Source: Methanothermobacter sp. K4
GTDB lineage: Archaea > Methanobacteriota > Methanobacteria > Methanobacteriales > Methanothermobacteraceae
Direction: 5' to 3'
DNA: 64,000 bases
NCBI RefSeq assembly: GCF_022014235.1
Contig: NZ_JAKLTD010000003.1
Coordinates: forward strand, 84,781 to 148,780
Shown here: piece by piece, positions 19,567-27,346 of the stretch
Numbering within the stretch: the first letter of the stretch is position 1
Layout: each line of letters begins with the position of its first letter
The notes under the pieces: model-generated
Database searches by the model: none
What the model was told of the DNA's origin: nothing
What the model saw: only the letters and a program-made list of their open reading frames with translations
Made by a program: the position numbers and the translations under genes

Positions 19567-19759
19567 TATCAACTGTGCGTGGATTCCTTCCCATCTCAAG
19601 AACAAACTTGTTTACCCTCTCGATCATGTCGATGTAGTGTTCTTTATGGATTTTCTTCCCATCGACCAGGGCATATTCCGGTAAAGACCCGTACAGATTC
19701 TTGAATTCGATTATCTCATTAACCATTTCCCTATACTGCTCAAGGGTCAAACGTTCCAT
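19556..19759 (-). CDS. Very small pseudomurein-binding-repeat-like protein
   Basis: 67 residues from ATG 19759 (GGTTGAT upstream). Nearly the whole protein resembles one and a half to two pseudomurein-binding repeats: LYGSLPEYALVDGKKIHKEHY and FVLEMGRNPRTVDI, compare FINTYKRAPRYATTG and FYGTYKRLPNYVSI in the adhesin at 27.3 kb. There is no signal peptide and no membrane helix. The repeat normally attaches proteins to the cell wall, so a cytoplasmic copy is odd. The match is by eye. Confidence 0.6.
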   Translation of the reverse strand: MERLTLEQYREMVNEIIEFKNLYGSLPEYALVDGKKIHKEHYIDMIERVNKFVLEMGRNPRTVDIRS

Positions 19760-19911
19760 GGATATCAACCATTGGAGTTTTTTTATAATCTCTCTGTTAT
19801 AATATATAAGTTATGCGATTTTATTTTCGAAAAAAGACATTATTAAAAATTTAAATTAAAATATGAATGCATGTGTATCTTTATATTCCTCTTATGGGCC
19901 TCTTTAGGGTA

Positions 19912-20670
19912 TCACTCAAGAATTTCCACCCGCGCATCACTGTTGAAGGGGTTCTTCCTCACGGCAAGTGAGAAGAGGTAGGGGTAGTTTTCACTGAGGT
20001 GTTCCATGTATCCAAGCCACTCGGACACGACGGCAGAATAGGCCCTCTGGAGGTCACCGGCCAGGTGCTCATAGTCTGTGGGAGGTAGAGATGAGAGGTC
20101 CTCTCTTGCTTCAAGTTCCTCCATGAGATGAAAGACCGCCCAGAGCATGTCTGTGAAGCTTTCATGCTCAAGTAAATTGGGGTTTTCAAGAAGCCCCAGG
20201 AGAAACTTCCTCCGGGACGTGAGGAAAACTTTCAGGTACTTGAGGAGCTCAATACTTTCAGGGGACCCCAGCTCAAAATCAAATTCGCATCCCCTTATAT
20301 CTCTGAGCATTTCCTTAAAATCCTCTGGACTCCATGATGCATCTATCTTAAGTTCTGATGCAATCATATCTGTATTTGACTCGAATGGGGATACACTCTT
20401 AAGGAATTCGGTGCCCACCTCACTGAAGAATGCCCCTACGACCATGTTGAGTTTCTCAAGTCTCTCAACAAGTTCCCGCCGGGATATGGCAGCCTCCACG
20501 ATTATAACAACTATCAGAATTTCCAGGGGCACAAATGCAAGGTCTATGCCGATATAGAAAAGTTCAGTTTCTGGCTTATGGAATATGAAGTAGAGGATAA
20601 GGTAGATGGATGCTGATACAAGTACAAGCAGAATCCCCAGCCTGAATTTCCAGTTTAACCTTGAGTTCAT
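19912..20670 (-). CDS. Membrane protein with cytoplasmic domain, function unknown
   Basis: 252 residues. Two hydrophobic helices at about 9-29 and 37-62 are followed by a long soluble region rich in acidic and leucine residues, probably alpha-helical and facing the cytoplasm. No catalytic motif is visible. It is last in the minus-strand run after ubiX and cbiT, 18 bases downstream of cbiT. I do not recognise the family. Confidence 0.7.
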   Translation of the reverse strand: MNSRLNWKFRLGILLVLVSASIYLILYFIFHKPETELFYIGIDLAFVPLEILIVVIIVEAAISRRELVERLEKLNMVVGAFFSEVGTEFLKSVSPFESNTDMIASELKIDASWSPEDFKEMLRDIRGCEFDFELGSPESIELLKYLKVFLTSRRKFLLGLLENPNLLEHESFTDMLWAVFHLMEELEAREDLSSLPPTDYEHLAGDLQRAYSAVVSEWLGYMEHLSENYPYLFSLAVRKNPFNSDARVEILE

Positions 20671-20688
20671 ACCACCACCTTAGAATCT

Positions 20689-21258
20689 TCAGTAATCTGA
20701 AGTTTCTGTGTAAACCACTGCAATGGGGTTCTTTGAAACCATCATGGTTCCCCTTTCAAGTACACGGCCCCTTGTTATGCTCAGCTCGGTTATGTTCACA
20801 TCGAATCCAAGGTCTCGCAGGTACTTCACGGCTTCGCACCTTGTCTCAAGGAGTATTGCGGTTATAAGGATCCTTCCACCATCTCTAAGTTTATCTGTAA
20901 CCACTTCAAGTATTTTCCCCAGTTTACCGCCGCTTCCCCCGATTACAGCTATATCCACGGCATCAATTTCAGAGAGAGATTCCACCGCATCACCACATAT
21001 CAGGGTGACGTTATCCCCCAGTCCATGCTTCTTAAGGTTCATCTCTGTTGTTGAAATCGCATCGGGGCTTTTATCGATTGCATAGACCCTTCCAGCCCTC
21101 CTTGAAAGTTCAAGGGTCACTCCACCGGTGCCACACCCCACATCAACTGCAGTGTCCCCTTTCCGGGGATCTGCAAGGCACATAAGGAGGCACCTCACCT
21201 CCATGGCTGTTGGGCCTGGTACAGAGGGGTTCTTTATAAATTCATGGTCAGGTATCAA
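20689..21258 (-). CDS. cbiT: Cobalt-precorrin C15-methyltransferase/decarboxylase CbiT
   Basis: 189 residues, class I SAM methyltransferase: motif I AVDVGCGTGGVTLEL (about 37-51), motif II YAIDKS (about 57-62) and VIGGSGGKLG (about 104-113) where precorrin binds. CbiT methylates C15 and removes the C12 acetate carboxyl during anaerobic cobalamin synthesis. A Methanothermobacter CbiT has a known structure. CobA and HemD, earlier steps, are encoded at 38-39.5 kb, and cobalt uptake at 8.5-11.2 kb. Confidence 0.93.
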   Translation of the reverse strand: MIPDHEFIKNPSVPGPTAMEVRCLLMCLADPRKGDTAVDVGCGTGGVTLELSRRAGRVYAIDKSPDAISTTEMNLKKHGLGDNVTLICGDAVESLSEIDAVDIAVIGGSGGKLGKILEVVTDKLRDGGRILITAILLETRCEAVKYLRDLGFDVNITELSITRGRVLERGTMMVSKNPIAVVYTETSDY

Positions 21259-21281
21259 CTCACACCACCGTTAAACTCACT

Positions 21282-21848
21282 TTAAGGCTTCATGTCCTCA
21301 CCGCTCCACCTTCTGAAGAGTTCATTCTCTATCCCCAGGACGTCCAGCACCTTACCCGCTATGAAGTCGGCGATCTCCTCTATGGATGATGGTCTGTGGT
21401 AGAACCCGGGCATGGCAGGGAGTATTATCCCCCCCTCCCTTGAGACCCTGAGCATATTCTCAAGGTGCACGCTTCTAAGGGGAGTCTCCCTTGGCACAAG
21501 GACGAGTTTACGCCTCTCCTTGAGGCACACATCAGCGGCCCTTGTGAGTGCATTGCCCGCATATCCGTTGGCTATCGCTGATAGAGTCTTCATTGTGCAT
21601 GGCGCTATGACCATGGCACTGAAACTGGAGGAGCCACTGTTAACTGATGATGTGAAGTCATCAGAATCAAAGCACTCATCAGCCATCTCTTCCAGGGTTT
21701 CAGGGTCTCTTCCAAGCTCATATCGGATTATATCACGTGCGGTATCGGTTATCATGAGTCCAACATTCACTCCGGCGTCCTTCAGGGCCCTGAGTATTCT
21801 ATCCCCGTAGATAACGCCACTTGCACCTGTCATTGCCAGTATTATCAT
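21282..21848 (-). CDS. ubiX: Flavin prenyltransferase UbiX
   Basis: About 188 residues. MTGASGVIYG (about 6-15) is the FMN-binding loop; MKTLSAIANGYAGNALTRAADVCLKERRKLVLVPRETP (about 81-118) includes the conserved active-site segment. It makes the prenylated FMN cofactor of UbiD-type decarboxylases. ATG 21848 (GTGA upstream) is preferred to the GTG nine bases before. It stands 23 bases before cbiT. The 94-base gap upstream contains the echo of the HD gene end. Confidence 0.92.
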   Translation of the reverse strand: MIILAMTGASGVIYGDRILRALKDAGVNVGLMITDTARDIIRYELGRDPETLEEMADECFDSDDFTSSVNSGSSSFSAMVIAPCTMKTLSAIANGYAGNALTRAADVCLKERRKLVLVPRETPLRSVHLENMLRVSREGGIILPAMPGFYHRPSSIEEIADFIAGKVLDVLGIENELFRRWSGEDMKP

Positions 21849-21894
21849 CTGAATCACTTCTGAGTGTTTTATGGATGATCACATCTGATGAGAA

Positions 21895-21969
21895 TTATCT
21901 GAATTTAAGGTATTCGCGGAGGTTTTGTTATCTGTCATAATCTGGTGTTATTTATCTGAATTTAAGGTA
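21895..21969. repeat. 18-bp echo of the HD-hydrolase 3' end
   Basis: TTATCTGAATTTAAGGTA occurs at 21952-21969, where it encodes the last codons and stop of the minus-strand HD gene (DYLKFR, stop), and again at 21895-21912, 57 bases downstream. The second copy reads LREYLKFR and stop in its own frame, against VPDYLKFR in the gene, so similarity extends slightly beyond the exact match. Confidence 0.75.
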
Positions 21970-23172
21970 ATCAGGTACCGTGAGGCGGAGCTGCCTGGGG
22001 TGTGCCGGTCTTCTCTCAGGGAGATCCATGTAGTCGTGGAGGCTGAATTCCCTGAATGCTGCGGCGGATTCACGGGGCACGTATACACAGATATCTGCAT
22101 GGTTGAACCGCGCCTCCTTCAACGCCCCCACGAGACTTGATATATGGCTCAGGTTCACGATGGAGTCCCCCACAGAAACCTGGGTCCTCATCTCATCAAA
22201 TGCAGGGTACTCAGGAAGGTTAACCACAACATAATCCGGGTCCAGGTCCATGTCCTCTGCAATTTCCTTCTCGGCCTTTCTTATCTCAGCATCTGTGATC
22301 CTGAATACCCTCTGGGGGTCCTCGAGTTCATTGAGTTTCACAGAGTCCACGGTCTTGAGGAGGTCCCTGTTGTCCAGTCTCTGTATCATATCTCCTGCAA
22401 GGCCCTCCTGATTTCTGCACATTACGATGAGGTCCATGTCATCATACCTGTATATCCTGGATTCATCCAGCACCCCCTCAGATATGAGACTCCTGAGGCA
22501 CCTCCTGAACATGGAGTTCACGATCCTTGTGGTGTGGTGCTGGTAGACGCTGGGATACATGAAGTACCTTGCAAGAAGGGCAGACTCTGCGGCCTGGACA
22601 CCCTTCCTGTCAAGGACAAGGTCGTTCTCCATCTTCATATTGTATATCAGCCTTTCAACGTCTATTATACCGTAGGCCACCCCTGTGTAGTGGGAGTCCC
22701 TCAGCAGGTAATCCATCCTGTCGACATCAAGCTCCCCGTTGATTGCCTGTCCAAGGACACCCTCACCCCTCAGTATCCTCATAACCTGTTCAAGGTCGAA
22801 CTCCTCTGATATTATCTCACCGAGCACCGATTCCCTTATGAGTTCCCTTGTGAGGCTCTCATGGGACCTTTCAAGGACACCCTCAGATACATGGGAGAAT
22901 GGACCGTGACCCACATCATGGAGGAGGGCGCAGAGCCTCAGTATACTCTTCTTTTCAGGTCCAAGGTTGAGGTGCTCTGCCAGCCTCGATGCCAGGTACA
23001 TGGCACCTATTGAGTGTTCGAACCTTGAATGATTCGCTCCGGGGTATATCAGATTTGTGAATCCCAGCTGCTTTATCCTCCTGAGTCGCTGAACCTGGGG
23101 AGTGTCAACCACCCTCACCTCAAATTCGGTGAGCTTCAGGTTACCGTGGACGCTGTCCCTTATGAACTTCAT
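21952..23172 (-). CDS. HD-domain phosphohydrolase (dGTPase/SAMHD1-like)
   Basis: 406 residues from ATG 23172, which has AGGAGT upstream and stands 10 bases after moaE; a longer reading into moaE is rejected. The HD metal site is complete: HSRFEHSIG (about 47-55), LLHDVGHGPFSH (about 79-90), then Asp in DVDRMDYLLRDS (about 164-175). The overall layout is that of the dNTP triphosphohydrolase/SAMHD1 branch, so a role in nucleotide pools is likely though the substrate is unproven. Its end is duplicated downstream. Confidence 0.88.
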   Translation of the reverse strand: MKFIRDSVHGNLKLTEFEVRVVDTPQVQRLRRIKQLGFTNLIYPGANHSRFEHSIGAMYLASRLAEHLNLGPEKKSILRLCALLHDVGHGPFSHVSEGVLERSHESLTRELIRESVLGEIISEEFDLEQVMRILRGEGVLGQAINGELDVDRMDYLLRDSHYTGVAYGIIDVERLIYNMKMENDLVLDRKGVQAAESALLARYFMYPSVYQHHTTRIVNSMFRRCLRSLISEGVLDESRIYRYDDMDLIVMCRNQEGLAGDMIQRLDNRDLLKTVDSVKLNELEDPQRVFRITDAEIRKAEKEIAEDMDLDPDYVVVNLPEYPAFDEMRTQVSVGDSIVNLSHISSLVGALKEARFNHADICVYVPRESAAAFREFSLHDYMDLPERRPAHPRQLRLTVPDYLKFR

Positions 23173-23182
23173 TTTAAGACTC

Positions 23183-23614
23183 CTAGCCGCCTGACATGAT
23201 AACGTTCCTGCCACTGCTGGTGTACTCCTCCTTTTTGAAGTCTATTTCATACTTTGTCCTCTCGATTATCTCTTTGAGGGCTTCAAGGGTTTCCCCACGG
23301 TGAGGTCCCGCAACCGCCACCATGAAGAGGGTCTCTGATACGTAGAACTCCCCCACGTAGTGCACAACGGCCACGTCCCTCACAGGGTACTTCCCCATCA
23401 CATCCTCAACTATCCCCTCAAGTTCCCTCTGGGCCTTTTCAATGTCTGGTGTTGTCAGTATGAGCTTCTCTGTCCTCTCATCATCAACACCACGGACGAT
23501 GCCCTCAAATGTGAATACTGCGCCGCATTCATCGAGGTAGGGGCTCTTCTTCACATGTTCCAGGAGGTCATCCATTCTGAAGGCTTCCTTTTCATCTGTC
23601 ACCATGACCATCAT
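23183..23614 (-). CDS. moaE: Molybdopterin synthase catalytic subunit MoaE
   Basis: About 143 residues. It receives sulfur from MoaD thiocarboxylate and builds the dithiolene of molybdopterin. GAVFTFEGIVRG (about 31-42), VVHYVGEF (about 83-90), PHRGETLEALKEIIERTK (about 102-119) and the final KKEEYTSSG match MoaE motifs, although the usual WKKE is replaced by FKKEE. I favour ATG 23614, six bases after AGGTG, over the GTG at 23623. It abuts nadM. No moaD is adjacent. Confidence 0.88.
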   Translation of the reverse strand: MMVMVTDEKEAFRMDDLLEHVKKSPYLDECGAVFTFEGIVRGVDDERTEKLILTTPDIEKAQRELEGIVEDVMGKYPVRDVAVVHYVGEFYVSETLFMVAVAGPHRGETLEALKEIIERTKYEIDFKKEEYTSSGRNVIMSGG

Positions 23615-23623
23615 TTCTGACAC

Positions 23624-24151
<528 letters not shown>

Positions 24152-24191
24152 TCATATCACCGCATAAAGGTTATTATGTCAGTAAAACTAT

Positions 24192-24285
24192 TAGAACTAT
24201 AGTGGTTCTAGTATATATTCATGGCAGCACGTTGCTGTAGCGATTAGATGAAATTTTCACTGGCAGTTTTTCAGGCACTGCCATG
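24192..24285. promoter_or_regulatory. Divergent promoter region with palindrome and competing hairpins
   Basis: TAGAAC-7 bases-GTTCTA (24192-24210) is a perfect 6-bp inverted repeat. It lies beside a roughly symmetric TATA tract (24209-24219) that could serve nadM on the minus strand and the AtwA-like gene on the plus strand. Downstream, TCATGGCAG (24219-24227) pairs perfectly with CTGCCATGA (24278-24286), while TGGCAGT (24261-24267) pairs with ACTGCCA (24277-24283); the two stems exclude each other. If transcription starts near 24238, only the short hairpin is in the mRNA. Confidence 0.4.
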
Positions 24286-24330
24286 AGATCTGGTATCTTT
24301 GAACCTTGAAGGAATGGTTGCGGTGATGCA

Positions 24331-26037
24331 ATGATAAGGGTGGAGAACCTGACAAAGACCTATAAACTTGAGAATGGAGATGAATTCAGGGCACTTTCCG
24401 ATGTTAACCTTGAGGTTTCTGAGGGAGAAATCCTGGGAATACTTGGCATGAGCGGTTCAGGTAAGACAACACTTCTGAGGATCCTGAGGGGTGTTGAACC
24501 CTTTGATTCAGGGAGGATAACCCTGGATGATGTAACCGTTGAGCATGATTCGGGACAGTACTACTTCTCAAAACTCAAAAAGAAAACTGCAATTCACCTC
24601 CAGAGGTCCTTTGGCCTCTGGTCGGAGACCGCCCTTCAGAATGTAATAAGGAAGCTGTATGCTGCAAAATATGGTGACGAGTCAATGACAGACTTTGACT
24701 TCGCCTATGATGAATTCGGTGAGGAGGCAATGGAGCTCCTCAGGGTGGTTGGACTTGACCACAAGGCCGAGCACTTTGCACCTGTCCTCAGCGGCGGCGA
24801 GAAGCAGAGGCTCATAATGGCCAGGCAGCTTGCAAAAAAACCCAGGGTACTTCTTCTTGATGAACCCGCAACCATGTCGTGCCCGGGGACGAAGCAGGAG
24901 ATACTGGATGCCATAAAGAACATCAACAGGGAACTGGGTGTCACGGTGGTGCTGGTCTCACACCTGCCTGAAGTCCACGAGTACCTTGCAGACAGGGTGG
25001 TCCTGATGGAGGACGGCCGCATCGTTGATGAGGGGGAACCCGGGAGGATTATCGAGCGGTTCATGAGGGACATTGAACCCCCGGTTGACTACACACCCCA
25101 CAGCTCAGAGAGGGAGATCCTCAGGGTCAGGGACCTGGCCAAGAGGTTCGTACTCCTCAAGGGCGGGGCGGTCCTTGAGATGAGGGATGTTAACCTTGAT
25201 ATCAGGGAGGGTGAGATAGTATCCATAATAGGGCCCAGCGGGGCCGGCAAGACGGTGCTCCTCCGGATGATAGGGGGTCTGGACCTTCCTGATGAGGGTA
25301 CGGTGGAGTTCAGGCTTAACAGTGAATGGGTTAACATGCATGAACCTGGCGTTAAAAGGATGGGTATACGGAGAAAGATGGGTTTCATGCATCAGGAGTT
25401 TGCCCTTGTACATCACGCCACCCTAAGGAGCCAGATAGCCTCAAGGCTTGGTGTTAAAGGTGAACATGTTGTTGCAGAGGCAAGGAAGAGGGCCGAGGAG
25501 CTGGGTATAAGTGACATGGTCCTTGATGTGCTCTACCAGCTCACAGACCTTCCTGAAACAGAGGCCCGATACAGGCTTGAGAAACTTGGCCTTTCACCTG
25601 AGATACTCGAGGAGCTCTTCCCCAGCTTCCCTGACAGTAAGGTTAAGAGGTATGCTGAGCCCATATTCAGGGCCCTGGACCTCCCCATGGACATACTTGA
25701 CAGGAAATCATATGAGCTCTCAGGGGGTGAGCGGGTGAGGGCGACCCTTGCCCTTGTCCTTGCATCAAGGCCCGATGTACTTGTCCTTGATGAGCCATTC
25801 GGGGACCTTGACCCCATAACACTCAGGATGGTTTCAAATTCCCTCAAGAGGATCAACATGGAGTTCGGGACAACCATAATAATGGTGAGCCACCATGTGG
25901 ATTTCATAAGGGAGCTCAGCACAAGGGCTGTGATGGTTGAGGACGGCCGTCTTGTAATGGACGGCGAACCAGATGGCCTCTGCGATGAGTTTGTTGAAAG
26001 AAGCCATGCAAAATATCTTCAAAGGGTTAAGGGGTGA
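24331..26037 (+). CDS. AtwA-like double ABC ATPase (methyl-CoM reductase component A2 family)
   Basis: 568 residues, two fused ABC ATPase domains and no membrane part. Domain 1: Walker A GMSGSGKTT (about 39-47), signature LSGGEKQR (about 153-160), Walker B LLLDEPA. Domain 2: GPSGAGKTV (about 304-312), LSGGERVR (about 462-469), VLDEPFGDLDP. The region between Q-loop and signature in domain 2 has a long insertion typical of component A2, which activates methyl-coenzyme M reductase with ATP. Methanogens carry paralogues, so this may not be the main one. ATG with GGTGATG upstream; the next gene follows within 6 bases. Confidence 0.8.
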   Translation: MIRVENLTKTYKLENGDEFRALSDVNLEVSEGEILGILGMSGSGKTTLLRILRGVEPFDSGRITLDDVTVEHDSGQYYFSKLKKKTAIHLQRSFGLWSETALQNVIRKLYAAKYGDESMTDFDFAYDEFGEEAMELLRVVGLDHKAEHFAPVLSGGEKQRLIMARQLAKKPRVLLLDEPATMSCPGTKQEILDAIKNINRELGVTVVLVSHLPEVHEYLADRVVLMEDGRIVDEGEPGRIIERFMRDIEPPVDYTPHSSEREILRVRDLAKRFVLLKGGAVLEMRDVNLDIREGEIVSIIGPSGAGKTVLLRMIGGLDLPDEGTVEFRLNSEWVNMHEPGVKRMGIRRKMGFMHQEFALVHHATLRSQIASRLGVKGEHVVAEARKRAEELGISDMVLDVLYQLTDLPETEARYRLEKLGLSPEILEELFPSFPDSKVKRYAEPIFRALDLPMDILDRKSYELSGGERVRATLALVLASRPDVLVLDEPFGDLDPITLRMVSNSLKRINMEFGTTIIMVSHHVDFIRELSTRAVMVEDGRLVMDGEPDGLCDEFVERSHAKYLQRVKG

Positions 26038-26042
26038 TATAA

Positions 26043-26594
26043 ATGGAATTCGAGAATTTTCCTGTGGAGAATGCACACAGAATACTTACTCCAAGGCCAA
26101 CCGTCATTGTAACCACGGTGGATGAGGAGGGGAATATAAATGCGGCCCCATTTTCCTTCACCATGCCTGTGTCAATTGACCCCCCAATTGTGGCCTTTGC
26201 ATCTGCACCTAGCCACCACACCGCAGTGAATGTTGAGGACACCCATGAGTTTGTACTTAACATAACGCCGGTGGATATAATTGATGAGATGTGGGTAACC
26301 GCCAGGGACTTCCCGGCGGGTGAGAATGAACTTGAGGCCGCAGGTCTTAACTGGATTCCATCGGAGAGGGTTAAGCCCCCAAGGATAGCCGAGGCGGTCG
26401 CGCACCTTGAATGTGAACTCCTCAGGATGTGTGAGGTCGGGGACCACAACCTCATAGTGGGGTCCGTTGTGAATGCCTCGGTCTGCTCTGGATGCATAAG
26501 GGATGGTCTCCTTGATGTTGAATCGGTTAAGCCAGTCCTCCATGTGGGCGGTACAGTGTTTGTTGTTGGGGATCATGTGAAGCGCATTGAATAG
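26043..26594 (+). CDS. Flavoredoxin-type FMN-binding protein
   Basis: 183 residues, split-barrel flavin reductase fold: [24 protein letters not shown] (about 16-39) and [17 protein letters not shown] (about 61-77) are the FMN-binding stretches. The family includes flavoredoxins and ferric or flavin reductases. A Methanothermobacter homologue has a solved FMN-bound structure. Its partner is unknown; it follows the AtwA-like gene closely and overlaps the upstream reading of the stress protein gene. Confidence 0.9.
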   Translation: MEFENFPVENAHRILTPRPTVIVTTVDEEGNINAAPFSFTMPVSIDPPIVAFASAPSHHTAVNVEDTHEFVLNITPVDIIDEMWVTARDFPAGENELEAAGLNWIPSERVKPPRIAEAVAHLECELLRMCEVGDHNLIVGSVVNASVCSGCIRDGLLDVESVKPVLHVGGTVFVVGDHVKRIE

Positions 26595-26604
26595 GTGGTT
26601 TATG

Positions 26605-27000
26605 ATGTTTGAGAGGATCATGGTCCCAACCGATGGTTCAGAGTATGCAGCAAAGGCTGAGGACCTTGCCATTGAACTTGCAGGGCGTCTGGGGTCTGTT
26701 GTGGTTGCTGTGCATGTTATTGATGAGAAGCTGATCTACCCCTTTGATGTCCTTGAGGACGAGGGAAAGGAGATCCTGGCGGCTGTGCAGAGGAAGGGTA
26801 GGGAGGCCGGTGTCCAGGTGGATGAGGTCCTGGTATTTGGGAGTCCCGCGCATGATATGAAGAAGATAGCTGAGAAAACAGGGGCGGACCTTGTGGTTAT
26901 CGCATCCCATGGGCGTTCAGGTCTTGAGAAGCTTCTTATGGGCAGTGTGGCCGAGACCACCCTCAAAACAGTTGAGGTACCGGTACTCCTTGTTAAATAG
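26605..27000 (+). CDS. Universal stress protein (UspA family)
   Basis: About 131 residues, alpha/beta nucleotide-binding fold. MVPTDGSEYA (about 6-15) and the C-terminal ASHGRSGLEKLLMGS (near 101-115) form the ATP-binding loop; the first glycine of the Gx2Gx9GS pattern is Ala here, the rest is kept. ATG 26605 has GGTGG six bases upstream; ATG 26602 is also possible. It is last in the unit with the AtwA-like ATPase and flavoredoxin. Confidence 0.9.
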   Translation: MFERIMVPTDGSEYAAKAEDLAIELAGRLGSVVVAVHVIDEKLIYPFDVLEDEGKEILAAVQRKGREAGVQVDEVLVFGSPAHDMKKIAEKTGADLVVIASHGRSGLEKLLMGSVAETTLKTVEVPVLLVK

Positions 27001-27021
27001 AACTCCCTTTTTCCCACCGAA

Positions 27022-27074
27022 AGCTATATATAAATGATATATCATTATTTGATATATCAAAATTTGATATATAG
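27022..27074 (+). promoter_or_regulatory. TATA box and three evenly spaced GATATATC operator-like sites
   Basis: A TATA-like CTATATATAAA lies at about 27024-27034. It is followed by ATGATATATCAT (27034-27045), TTGATATATCAA (27049-27060) and the half-degenerate TTGATATATAG (27064-27074). The centres are 15 bases apart. The sites cover the predicted transcription start and leader of the small membrane protein gene at 27096, where bound protein would block transcription. The repressor is unknown. Confidence 0.6.
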
Positions 27075-27095
27075 TATTTCGATGTATGAGGTGTT

Positions 27096-27284
27096 ATGTT
27101 GAGAAGGGTGTTTAGAGGAATCCGGGAGTACCTTACGGACTGGAAGAACCTGTTAACCCATACCGTTGTGGGTGTGCTTATACTAGCAGTTGCGGTTTAT
27201 GCCCCTGTAAGTCCTTATGTGAGGATGGGTTTTGTTGGCTGTGTAGTGGGCTTCAATGTGGTCAGGATGAAATATTTTGACTGA
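27096..27284 (+). CDS. Small membrane protein behind an operator array
   Basis: 62 residues with a basic amphipathic N-terminus (about 1-22) and two hydrophobic stretches (about 22-40 and 44-56), probably a hairpin in the membrane. ATG with GAGGTG upstream. No homologous family is recognised. The striking feature is the promoter, which carries three GATATATC-type sites, so the gene is presumably kept silent until a signal arrives. A stress-induced membrane peptide is one possibility. Confidence 0.7.
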   Translation: MLRRVFRGIREYLTDWKNLLTHTVVGVLILAVAVYAPVSPYVRMGFVGCVVGFNVVRMKYFD

Positions 27285-27346
27285 ACAAATTAACATTCTA
27301 TTTCTCTTATTCTATTTCCTTAATAAAAAAATGGAAAAATGGGGTT

